Source: Roseiflexaceae bacterium (GTDB lineage Bacteria; Chloroflexota; Chloroflexia; Chloroflexales; Roseiflexaceae). From it: a stretch of 6,197 nt of DNA. Below the pieces are notes generated by a model. The model did no database searches. It was not told where the DNA came from and saw only the letters and a list, made by a program, of their open reading frames with translations. Positions 1-5,335 of this stretch are shown piece after piece. Positions within the stretch are counted from its first letter, which is position 1, and each line of letters begins with the position of its first letter. The position numbers were made by a program, and so were the translations under genes. The stretch lies in NCBI GenBank assembly GCA_947462525.1, contig CANHPK010000102.1, positions 1 to 6,197 of the forward strand. Reading direction: 5' to 3'.

Positions 1-1
1 C

Positions 2-556
2 TGCGAACTGCTCGATGCGACCATCGCGCGCACGGTGGGGATCGATGCACCGTGGGTCGTCGCAATCGGCTGCGAAGGACCTGAACCAGCGGTCGAGCGC
101 CACCTCCGTGACGCGGTCGCCTTGGCTCCAAGCACAGACGTGCGCAATGCGGTGCGCCGCTTGGCGGAACACGATGCGTTGTGGCGCACGATAGCCGATG
201 CCAGTGCGGCAACGCCGCTGGCCGACGGCGAGTTGTTGCTCCGCTGGGCGACAATCCCCGCGTTTGTCGGCGACGTCCTGACCCGCATCGCCGCCACGGG
301 GCTGCAGGTGGGTGGTGCACCGGTCGTGCATGTGCGGGCGAGTGTGGGCTGCGGTTATGTGCGCTTGTCGGGGCTGAGTACCGCGCAACAGGATGCATGG
401 ATTGCGGCGTTGCCCGAGGTTATCGCCGTTGCCACGACCGACAATGCACTCGCACATTATTGGCATGCCCCCGCCGGTGGGGCCGATGTGATGCAACGCA
501 TCAAGGCGGAGTTCGACCCGCACGGCCGGCTGAATCCGGGTCGGTTTGTGGTGTAA
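2..556 (+). CDS. FAD-linked oxidase, C-terminal part, GlcE-like (partial, 5' end outside window)
   Basis: The reading frame is open from the left edge, so this is the last 184 residues of a longer protein. The GTG at 35 is internal to that frame and not a convincing start. The C-terminus (from DVMQRIKAEFDPHGRLNPGRF) is the signature end of FAD-binding oxidases of the glycolate oxidase/vanillyl-alcohol oxidase family. In these proteins the motif closes the FAD-linked oxidase C-terminal domain. The overall pattern resembles GlcE, a subunit of glycolate oxidase that passes electrons from glycolate to the respiratory chain: a poorly conserved middle, a strand ending in GYVRLSGL, then the Trp-x-x-x-x-Gly stretch before the final motif. 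A GlcD-type or other FAD/lactate oxidase C-terminus is the main alternative. The N-terminal FAD-binding domain is not visible, so the substrate is inferred only. A terminator follows 15 bases after the TAA stop, so this is the last gene of its transcript. Confidence 0.72.
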   Translation, partial: CELLDATIARTVGIDAPWVVAIGCEGPEPAVERHLRDAVALAPSTDVRNAVRRLAEHDALWRTIADASAATPLADGELLLRWATIPAFVGDVLTRIAATGLQVGGAPVVHVRASVGCGYVRLSGLSTAQQDAWIAALPEVIAVATTDNALAHYWHAPAGGADVMQRIKAEFDPHGRLNPGRFVV

Positions 557-570
557 CGACTGCACTGCAT

Positions 571-600
571 GCCTCGCTCACGCGGTGAGCGGGGCTTTTT
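571..600 (+). terminator. Rho-independent terminator of the FAD oxidase gene
   Basis: An 11-bp stem (571-581 with 585-595, one T-G wobble, loop GCG) is followed directly by five T residues at 596-600. It lies 15 bases past the stop codon at 554-556. The opposite strand has no T-run, so the terminator acts on the plus strand only. Confidence 0.9.
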
Positions 601-737
601 GTTGGAGCCTCTCCATCGCCACACAGAACACAGCGAACCACGTTGCGATGAGATACGTCATCGTGAGATGAACTGCCGTAAACAGAGCAAACCACTGCGA
701 CAACAGCAGCCTGATGAGGATTCGTCGAACCAATGCG

Positions 738-1886
738 TTAGCGCCTGGGTGTGGCGGTGCGTGTCCGGGTGCGCGTGGGCGATGCGATGCGTGTCGCTGT
801 GCGATTTCGGGTCACGGTGCGCGTGGGCGTTCGGGTCCGGGGGGGTGTAGCGGTTTTGGAGGCGGTTGGAGTTTTGGATGGGGTCATGGTGCGCGTCGCT
901 GTCCGCGTGCTTGTTGCTGTGATGGCAGGTGTTATGGTTGCGACTGCCATATGCCCACTGCAGGTCCCACCATTGGCGGTGCTATTGGTGCCATCGACGC
1001 AGGTGGTGTTTGACCAGATCACATCACTCCAAGTACTACCACTGACAGCTGCGCCGGTGAGCACCGCGTTGGTCAAATCCACACCACTCAGGTCGAGCCC
1101 GGTCAACGACTGCCCGCTCAGATTCGCATTGCGCAGGCTGACCCGCGGTCCAGCAAAGTAGCCGCCGACGATGGCATACCCCGTGGGCAACTGTATAGGG
1201 GTGCCAGTCAATCTTCCAGAGGTGACGCGCTCGAGGTTCGCACCCGTCAAATCGACGCCATCGAGATTGATGCCCGACAGGTCAAGGCCAGACACATTCA
1301 CGGTCGGGCCGAGCAACTGCCCACCGATATGACGCCACGGTGCGGGCAAGAAGCGGGCGTTCCAGTATATCCCGATCGGGCGGACCCCTGTAAGGTTGAC
1401 ATTGGTCAGGATTGCATTGTTCCAGATGGCATTGAGAAAGGTGACAGAGCTCAGGTTCGCATTGGTCAGGTTTGCGTTGACCAGCGACGTGACGTAGTTC
1501 ATCTGTGCCCTGCTGAAATCTGCATCAACCAGGTATGCGGATTCGAACGTCACCTGGATCAAGTTCGTATCGGCGAGGTTGACCCGCTGCATGATTGCCG
1601 ATTCGAATCGCGTCCCGTTCAGCACCGCATCGGTGAACACTGCATCGGAGAGATACGCGCGATCGAATATTGTCCCCGTCAGATTCGTATTCCGCAGATC
1701 TGCGCCATTGAGCACTGCACCAGTGAGGTCCATGCCGCTCAGATTACAGCCACTCAGATCTACCCCGGCCCCGCGCGCAGTACAGTCGGTACTAGCAGCA
1801 TGGAGCACAGGCAGCTTGGGAAATCCCACACCGAAGGCGATTCCGATCACGGTGACGAGGCAGAGACAGATTGTTGCGTAGCGCAT
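738..1886 (-). CDS. Secreted pentapeptide-repeat protein with Thr/Arg-rich C-terminal tail
   Basis: The protein has 382 residues. Residues 1-31 form a signal peptide: a short basic start, a hydrophobic core, and a cleavage site probably near HAAS. Residues 41-169 and 198-280 are pentapeptide repeats of the A(D/N)LxG type (for example VDLTGANLE, DLSGVDLTN), which fold as a right-handed quadrilateral beta-helix. The repeats are interrupted at about 168-197 and 223-250 by a spacer ending in GG(Q/Y)xxGP. A knob with two cysteines follows (WSNTTC at 291-296, NGGTC at 305-309). Residues 316-382 are a low-complexity Thr/Pro/Arg tail with no LPXTG motif or transmembrane anchor. The ATG is supported by a good Shine-Dalgarno sequence 7 bases upstream and by the signal peptide starting there. 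The export signal argues against a cytoplasmic gyrase-binding role of the Qnr/MfpA kind; the function is unknown. It is a paralogue of the next gene. No clear terminator is seen after its stop. Confidence 0.9.
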   Translation of the reverse strand: MRYATICLCLVTVIGIAFGVGFPKLPVLHAASTDCTARGAGVDLSGCNLSGMDLTGAVLNGADLRNTNLTGTIFDRAYLSDAVFTDAVLNGTRFESAIMQRVNLADTNLIQVTFESAYLVDADFSRAQMNYVTSLVNANLTNANLSSVTFLNAIWNNAILTNVNLTGVRPIGIYWNARFLPAPWRHIGGQLLGPTVNVSGLDLSGINLDGVDLTGANLERVTSGRLTGTPIQLPTGYAIVGGYFAGPRVSLRNANLSGQSLTGLDLSGVDLTNAVLTGAAVSGSTWSDVIWSNTTCVDGTNSTANGGTCSGHMAVATITPAITATSTRTATRTMTPSKTPTASKTATPPRTRTPTRTVTRNRTATRIASPTRTRTRTATPRR

Positions 1887-1891
1887 GGGTG

Positions 1892-1898
1892 CTCACCT
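1892..1898 (-). promoter_or_regulatory. Ribosome binding site of the 382-residue pentapeptide-repeat gene
   Basis: On the minus strand AGGTGAG lies five bases before the ATG at 1886. This fixes the start codon in agreement with the signal peptide. Confidence 0.75.
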
Positions 1899-1914
1899 AA
1901 TACAATGCACATCT

Positions 1915-1920
1915 ATTGTA
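1915..1920 (-). promoter_or_regulatory. Possible -10 element for the 382-residue pentapeptide-repeat gene
   Basis: TACAAT on the minus strand matches the TATAAT consensus at 5 of 6 positions and would give a leader of about 20-25 bases. No acceptable -35 hexamer is seen at 17 bases, so this is a weak assignment. The same hexamer is used in the much better promoter at 4334-4362. Confidence 0.25.
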
Positions 1921-2003
1921 GAACCATTGGCCCCTGCCGCGCAGGTGCGCTGGAGTTGTACCGGTGGCAGCGCAAATCACCGACGCGCTGCAGGTTTTCG
2001 CCA

Positions 2004-2048
2004 CTCCCCGGCAATCCAGTGGCACCGCAGCGGTGTACGCGAGACACA
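2004..2048 (-). repeat. 45-bp direct repeat, copy 1 (terminator-associated)
   Basis: This segment is identical over 45 bases to 3782-3826, in the same orientation. It contains a small near-palindrome, CACCGCAGCGGTG (2023-2035). Read on the minus strand, it begins right after the T-tract of the terminator that follows the 502-residue pentapeptide gene. It has no recognisable coding content and no terminal inverted repeats. It could be a conserved post-terminator element, a recombination scar or a member of a dispersed repeat family. Confidence 0.9.
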
Positions 2049-2049
2049 T

Positions 2050-2089
2050 AAAAGCCGCAGGTCGCTATTGGCGTCCTGCGGCTCTTTTT
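2050..2089 (-). terminator. Bidirectional intrinsic terminator of the 502-residue pentapeptide-repeat gene
   Basis: A perfect 9-bp stem (2053-2061 with 2075-2083) can extend by three further pairs (2063-2065 with 2071-2073) past one mismatch. On the minus strand four T residues follow (complement of 2050-2053); on the plus strand five T residues follow (2085-2089). It lies 24 bases beyond the stop at 2114. It therefore ends that gene, and it could also block plus-strand read-through. Confidence 0.82.
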
Positions 2090-2113
2090 GATGTTCCATA
2101 CAACCTGAAGAAA

Positions 2114-3622
2114 TCAGCGAGTCACGGTTACTGTGATTGTGCGTGTCACGGTGAACGTACGGGTAGCAGTGCGGGTACGGGTAGCAGTGCGTGTACGGGT
2201 CGGTGATTTTGTGGAGGTAGGAGTTTTGGTGCGCGTGAAGGTGCGCGTCTTGGTAGCAGATTTCGTGACGGTAGGCGAAGGAGTAGAGGTTGCTGTTTTG
2301 GTGGGCGTGCGTGTTTTGGTCGGGGTATTTGTACGCGACGCCGTCAGTGTGTGCGTGGCTGACGCAAGCGGGGTAGGGGTAGATGACGGTGTCATCGTTA
2401 CCGATGGTGTACGAGTGGCCGTTGGTGTCTCGGTCGCCAAGACGAGATTGCCTTTGCATGTCCCGCCGTTGGTTGAGCTGTTTGTACCGTCGGGGCAGGT
2501 GGTGTTGCTCCAGGTGACATCGGTCCAGGTAGCACTTGTCACCTGTGCACCGGTCAAAACGACATTGGTCAGATTTGCGCCGCTGAAGTTCACGCCCGTT
2601 AGATTACGCCCACTCAAATTCACACCGGTCAGCGCAGCATCGCGCAGATTGGCACCTGGGCCAATCAGATAACCGGCCACTACCTGCCAACTGGCCGGCA
2701 ACACAATGGGCGGTCCATAGATTGCACCCGTAATCCCACCAGAAGAGACATTCGTGAGTGTCGCGCCAGTCAGGTTCGTTCCATAGTACAAATATATATT
2801 TGAGAGGTTTGCATTGGTGAAATCTGCAGTGCACACGGTAATTGAAGACATTCGTGCTTCGGTTAAATCGGCACCAATGAATTTTGTGCGGGTGAGGTTA
2901 GCACCTGCCAAATTGACACCACGTAGATTGGTACCGGACAAATCGGCATCGGTCAGATCAGCCTGAGGCCCAACCAGATATCCGTTCACAGCCTTCCACC
3001 CTGTCGTGGCAGGAATTGTGTTTATGATGTGGTCAGGGAATAACCCTGGTTGGCCGATGACTCCGCCGGAACGGATGTTTACAAATATGGCGCGATAAAA
3101 ATTCGCTCCTGACACGGTCGCACCGGTAAACGTCGCGCCCGTAAAATCTGCGAGGGGAACATTAAAAAGACTCAATGTGGCGTTCGTAAATGTAACCCCT
3201 ACAAAATTACACGAGCGACAGTAGACTCCGGAGAGGTCTTTGTTGCTGAAATCGCCATTGGTCAGATTTGCAGTTGGACCAAAGAGAAATCCATGTTTGA
3301 GTATCCATGTGTTGTATGCATCGCCTGTTGGCAGGGCTGCGGGAGTGCCTGTGATGCCCCCCGAGACCACGTTGGTGAGCGTTGCACCGGTCAGAATGAC
3401 CCCGTCGAGATTGGCATTGGTGAGCGTTGCGCCGCTCAGATCTGCATTGCTCAGGTCCGCTGACGACAAATCCATACCTACCAGATTACACCCGCTCAGA
3501 TCGACCCCTTGCCCGCGGGCACTGCAATCGGCACTCGTTGCAGAAACACGTGATGGAGAGAAATAAAGAAATCCAACACTCAACAGACTAATTAGACACA
3601 AAATGTACACGTAACTTCGCAT
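2114..3622 (-). CDS. Secreted pentapeptide-repeat protein with long cationic Thr-rich C-terminal tail
   Basis: The protein has 502 residues. Residues 1-30 form a signal peptide (hydrophobic core YVYILCLISLLSVGFLYF, probable cleavage after VSA). From residue 38 to about 363, pentapeptide repeats (DLSGANLTN types) alternate with three copies of a spacer module: 87-116, 185-219 and 293-322. Each spacer has the form SGG(I/V)xG, then a Pro-rich turn, then G(F/Y)LxGP. Residues 370-389 form the knob WSNTTCPDGTNS plus NGGTC. Residues 396-502 are a Thr/Pro/Lys/Arg tail, often x-T-R-T or x-T-K-T, with no anchor or sorting motif. Mature N-terminal residues (ADCSARGQGVDLSGCNL) closely match the neighbouring paralogue, so a tandem duplication is likely. 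The start is chosen from the signal peptide and a modest AAAGAG upstream; the function is unknown. The gene is bracketed by the two 45-bp repeats. Its tail carries an in-frame DNA tandem repeat. Confidence 0.9.
   Translation of the reverse strand: MRSYVYILCLISLLSVGFLYFSPSRVSATSADCSARGQGVDLSGCNLVGMDLSSADLSNADLSGATLTNANLDGVILTGATLTNVVSGGITGTPAALPTGDAYNTWILKHGFLFGPTANLTNGDFSNKDLSGVYCRSCNFVGVTFTNATLSLFNVPLADFTGATFTGATVSGANFYRAIFVNIRSGGVIGQPGLFPDHIINTIPATTGWKAVNGYLVGPQADLTDADLSGTNLRGVNLAGANLTRTKFIGADLTEARMSSITVCTADFTNANLSNIYLYYGTNLTGATLTNVSSGGITGAIYGPPIVLPASWQVVAGYLIGPGANLRDAALTGVNLSGRNLTGVNFSGANLTNVVLTGAQVTSATWTDVTWSNTTCPDGTNSSTNGGTCKGNLVLATETPTATRTPSVTMTPSSTPTPLASATHTLTASRTNTPTKTRTPTKTATSTPSPTVTKSATKTRTFTRTKTPTSTKSPTRTRTATRTRTATRTFTVTRTITVTVTR
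2157..2203. repeat. 18-bp tandem repeat inside the tail-coding region
   Basis: Two near-identical 18-base units (2157-2174, 2175-2192; last base differs) are followed by a partial third. Each unit encodes a six-residue Thr/Arg/Ala segment. The unit length is a multiple of three, so gain or loss of copies would change the tail length without breaking the frame. Confidence 0.85.
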
Positions 3623-3696
3623 CGGTAACTCTTTTCACACAAGCAACGGTGTTTTCAGCGAGTGGTGTGTCATGAAACGTAATGTTGTGTGCATTA

Positions 3697-3705
3697 ATTT
3701 TACCA
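3697..3705 (-). promoter_or_regulatory. Candidate extended -10 promoter of the 502-residue pentapeptide-repeat gene
   Basis: On the minus strand TGGTAAAAT forms an extended -10 (TGn plus TAAAAT, 5 of 6) in a locally AT-rich stretch. It would give a leader of about 68 bases before the ATG at 3622. No good -35 is seen. A TAATG/CATTA dyad (3680-3684 with 3692-3696) would lie at the transcript start. Confidence 0.4.
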
Positions 3706-3781
3706 TTTTTCGCATCATAAACGGGCCATAAGCCGTGATTCACAAAACATCTGGAGATAGGGTACGTATGAAGTCAAACTG

Positions 3782-3826
3782 CTCCCCGGCAATCCAGTGG
3801 CACCGCAGCGGTGTACGCGAGACACA
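3782..3826 (-). repeat. 45-bp direct repeat, copy 2 (terminator-associated)
   Basis: This copy is identical to 2004-2048 and in the same orientation, 1,778 bases away start to start. On the minus strand it begins at the T-tract of the DUF1761 terminator. The gene upstream of each copy is unrelated (pentapeptide protein versus DUF1761), so the match is not explained by duplication of the coding sequences. Confidence 0.9.
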
Positions 3827-3856
3827 AAAAACCGCGGGGCGCCGGTGGCGCCCCGC
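3826..3856 (-). terminator. Rho-independent terminator of the DUF1761 gene
   Basis: A perfect 10-bp GC-rich stem (3834-3843 with 3847-3856, loop of three) is followed on the minus strand by GG and six T residues (complement of 3826-3831). It begins 19 bases past the stop codon at 3876-3878. Confidence 0.9.
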
Positions 3857-3875
3857 AGCAGACTGTTGGGGTTTT

Positions 3876-4304
3876 CTATGCAAAAAACGACAGAATAATC
3901 CCGAAGAGCACGAAGTTGACCAGGTGATTGCCGATCTCGATGCCCCAGACATAAAGCGGATGGGCAGCGAACAACTTGTTGACCAAGTACGTCGGCATCA
4001 CAAAGGCCAGCCAAAAGAGAATACCGGCTTGTGCGCCGACCGCCCACGTGTAGCCGTCGGGATGGAGCGCGTGCAAGACGACCGACATCATCAGCGCCTG
4101 AAAAAAGCAGGCCACGAAGGTCAACCCAAAGACCATCCCCATGTTTTGGCCGCCGCCGGGGATCTGCGCACCGGTTTTGCCGATGCCCGTCCACCAGACC
4201 GGGAAGAATGTCTTGGGGCCATACCAAATCGACCCGCTCACAATCGCGACAATCATGCACAGCAACACGCCCAACCAGGGTATAGCAGAAAAATCAATCA
4301 TCAT
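3876..4304 (-). CDS. DUF1761-type integral membrane protein
   Basis: The protein has 142 residues with four predicted membrane helices, at about 6-27, 57-80, 88-106 and 119-141. The first helix ends in SGSIWYGPKTFFPVWW, matching the W-Y-x-P motif that marks DUF1761. The C-terminal half (LFWLAFVMPTYLVNKLF and a last helix in GNHLVNFVLFGIIL) also fits this family. The biochemical role of DUF1761 proteins is not established. Two consecutive ATG codons (4304 and 4301) follow an AGGAAGGGAG Shine-Dalgarno stretch; either could be used, and the spacing slightly favours 4301. The gene is monocistronic: it has its own consensus-like promoter at 4334-4362 and its own terminator at 3826-3856. It is divergent from the VOC genes, and its promoter overlaps theirs, which leaves room for shared regulation. 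Confidence 0.82.
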   Translation of the reverse strand: MMIDFSAIPWLGVLLCMIVAIVSGSIWYGPKTFFPVWWTGIGKTGAQIPGGGQNMGMVFGLTFVACFFQALMMSVVLHALHPDGYTWAVGAQAGILFWLAFVMPTYLVNKLFAAHPLYVWGIEIGNHLVNFVLFGIILSFFA

Positions 4305-4328
4305 AACTCCCTTCCTCGTACAAATAGC

Positions 4329-4360
4329 GACGAATTGTACTGGTAGGTCGCAGATTCGTC
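4329..4360. promoter_or_regulatory. Dyad overlapping the DUF1761 promoter (possible operator)
   Basis: GACGAAT (4329-4335) and ATTCGTC (4354-4360) form a perfect 7-bp inverted repeat with an 18-base spacer. One arm touches the -10 and the other the -35 of the minus-strand promoter. A second perfect dyad, GTACAA (4318-4323) and TTGTAC (4335-4340), overlaps the -10 and the start point. No regulator gene is in the window, so operator function is an inference. Confidence 0.4.
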
Positions 4361-4362
4361 AA
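4334..4362 (-). promoter_or_regulatory. Sigma-70-type promoter of the DUF1761 gene
   Basis: On the minus strand, -35 TTGACG (complement of 4357-4362, 5 of 6) and -10 TACAAT (complement of 4334-4339, 5 of 6) are separated by exactly 17 bases. Transcription would start near 4327, leaving a leader of about 22 bases with the Shine-Dalgarno sequence. This is the best promoter in the window. Confidence 0.75.
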
Positions 4363-4389
4363 CATGGACGCATGTGGGTGTGATAGAAT
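4359..4389 (+). promoter_or_regulatory. Candidate promoter of the VOC gene pair
   Basis: TGATAGAAT (4381-4389) is an extended -10 (TGn plus TAGAAT, 5 of 6). TCAACA (4359-4364) is a 4-of-6 -35 with a long 19-base spacer. It shares bases with the -35 of the divergent DUF1761 promoter. Transcription would start near 4396, giving a leader of about 94 bases. Confidence 0.45.
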
Positions 4390-4431
4390 GTGCGTCGCTT
4401 CGAAAGTCTGTGCATGATACACGGTGCGGGA

Positions 4432-4481
4432 GCGAATGGACACTGTGCGCATGCAATTGCCATGCGGCATTCGCTTGAATG
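4432..4481 (+). promoter_or_regulatory. Structured leader before the first VOC gene
   Basis: GCGAATG (4432-4438) pairs perfectly with CATTCGC (4468-4474). It encloses a second stem, CGCATG (4448-4453) with CATGCG (4461-4466). The first five bases of the CATTCGC arm can instead pair with GAATG (4477-4481), whose last G starts the Shine-Dalgarno GGAGGG (4481-4486). The two pairings exclude each other. A regulatory role is inferred; the pattern does not match a riboswitch class I can recognise. Confidence 0.35.
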
Positions 4482-4489
4482 GAGGGTTC

Positions 4490-4888
4490 ATGGCGCTCAA
4501 ACTCATCATCAACATGCCCATTCGGAACGTCGCGCGGAGCACCGCGTTTTGGCAGGCATTGGGGTATGCGTTCGACGCACGCTATGCCAGCGACAGCGTC
4601 TGTTCACTTATCCTCGGCGACGATATGATTGCGATGCTCCACGAGGATGCTGGTTTTGTGGCAAACACGGATCGTGCGATTGCAGACCCGCGCACCACAA
4701 CAGAGGCAATTATCTCGATTGCGGTGCCGACTCGTGCGGACGTCGATGCAACGATGACCAAGGCGCTCGCCCATGGTGCACGCGAATTCGGCAGCGGCGC
4801 AGACCATGGGTTCATCTATCATCGCTCGTTCGTGGACCTCGATGGTCACCAGTGGGAAGTGTTTTGGATGGATGCCACCGCCGCATAA
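4490..4888 (+). CDS. VOC (glyoxalase/dioxygenase-fold) family protein, first of a tandem pair
   Basis: The protein has 132 residues and resembles the predicted lactoylglutathione lyase group of the vicinal-oxygen-chelate superfamily (COG3607 type). Visible hallmarks are INMPIRNV at the first strand, FWQALGYAF (20-28), DRAIADPRT (61-69), and the C-terminal FVDLDGHQWEVFWMD (114-128). E123 is at the place of the conserved C-terminal metal-ligand glutamate. The first-strand ligand position is Asn8 rather than His, as is common in this group, so metal-dependent glyoxalase activity is not assured. I chose ATG 4490, preceded by GGAGGG, because it places the family N-terminus exactly. In-frame upstream starts (GTG 4424, ATG 4436, ATG 4451) would add a non-family extension. 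It is probably co-transcribed with the next gene, its paralogue. The substrate is unknown. Confidence 0.87.
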   Translation: MALKLIINMPIRNVARSTAFWQALGYAFDARYASDSVCSLILGDDMIAMLHEDAGFVANTDRAIADPRTTTEAIISIAVPTRADVDATMTKALAHGAREFGSGADHGFIYHRSFVDLDGHQWEVFWMDATAA

Positions 4889-4933
4889 GGGCATCAGAGT
4901 AGTTTTTTGGATAGTTTGAGAAGGAAAATCACC

Positions 4934-5335
4934 GTGTCCATCAGAATGTTTGTGAATGTCCCAATCCGCAAGTTGTCCGAATCAGTGCGCTTCTGGAGTG
5001 CATTGGGATTTGCGTTTAATCCGCAGTTCACCAGCGAGACAACGACCTGCATGATTGTCAGCGAAGACAACTATGTGATGTTGCTCGAAGATGCGGACTT
5101 CCGCAGCTTCACCGACCGCACCATCACAGACCCCAAAACGAGTATCGAAGTCATGGTCGCGCTGGCACTCGACTCACGCGAGGCTGTCGATGCGATGATG
5201 ACCCAGGTGTTGACCAATGGCGGCAGCGAATACGCCGAAGCGCGTGACATGGGCTTCATGTACCAGCGGGCGTTCGTCGACATCGACGGCCACCACTGGG
5301 AACCGTTCTGGATGAACCCAGACTATGTGAATTAG
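4934..5335 (+). CDS. VOC (glyoxalase/dioxygenase-fold) family protein, second of a tandem pair
   Basis: The protein has 133 residues, with the same COG3607-type architecture as the preceding gene: FVNVPIRKL, FWSALGFAFNPQFTSE (20-35), FTDRTITDPKT (59-69), and FVDIDGHHWEPFWMNP (114-129) with E123. An ungapped alignment by eye gives about 56 identities in 128 positions (around 44%) with its neighbour, so it arose by an old duplication. This copy is closer to the usual family consensus. GTG 4934 is chosen because it aligns with the neighbour's Met and has AGAAGGA upstream. The in-frame TTG at 4907 would add nine unsupported residues, and ATG 4946 would clip the first strand. It starts 45 bases after the previous stop with no promoter or terminator between, so the two form an operon. 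Its TAG stop lies inside a heptamer repeat. Confidence 0.88.
   Translation: MSIRMFVNVPIRKLSESVRFWSALGFAFNPQFTSETTTCMIVSEDNYVMLLEDADFRSFTDRTITDPKTSIEVMVALALDSREAVDAMMTQVLTNGGSEYAEARDMGFMYQRAFVDIDGHHWEPFWMNPDYVN

Noticed and set aside
646..663. CGATGA/TCATCG dyad as terminator of the 382-residue pentapeptide gene
   Set aside because: The stem is only six pairs and is not followed by a T-run on the minus strand. It is probably chance.
738..1886. Qnr/MfpA-type gyrase-protecting pentapeptide protein
   Set aside because: The signal peptide, paired cysteines and Thr/Arg tail indicate export, and the repeat region is broken by spacers. Gyrase-binding members are cytoplasmic, tail-less, continuous helices.
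1329..2051. Plus-strand open frame with recurring Ile-Cys/Gln-Ile patterns
   Set aside because: It is antisense to the pentapeptide repeats of the 382-residue protein. The five-residue rhythm is inherited from the sense strand, and the frame crosses the real promoter, ribosome binding site and 45-bp repeat.
1977..2459. Minus-strand His/Tyr/Thr-rich open frame
   Set aside because: It is an out-of-frame reading of the same tail-coding DNA that runs through a terminator hairpin and the 45-bp repeat. The longer in-frame gene with signal peptide and domains is clearly the real one.
2133..2672. Plus-strand open frame rich in Val/Arg alternation
   Set aside because: It is the exact antisense of the Thr/Arg tail and last repeat block of the 502-residue protein. 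Sense Thr codons (ACN) and Arg codons read in reverse as Val/Arg patterns, so the periodicity is an artefact. It has no supported start.
2004..3826. Integron-like gene cassette (gene plus downstream recombination site)
   Set aside because: The gene-then-repeat arrangement recalls cassettes. However, the repeats lack the GTTRRRY core and the paired imperfect arms of attC sites, no integrase is present, and each gene has its own promoter and terminator.
2004..3826. CRISPR array or insertion sequence ends
   Set aside because: There are only two copies, almost 1.8 kb apart around a normal gene. They are direct rather than inverted, with no target duplication or transposase visible.
3715..4260. 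Minus-strand 181-codon open frame overlapping the DUF1761 gene
   Set aside because: It reads through the terminator and 45-bp repeat in another frame and has Arg/Cys-rich shadow composition. The DUF1761 frame has the helices, ribosome binding site and promoter.
4424..4490. N-terminal extension of the first VOC protein from GTG 4424
   Set aside because: The added 22 residues match nothing in the family or the neighbouring paralogue. ATG 4490 has GGAGGG just upstream and aligns with the family start.
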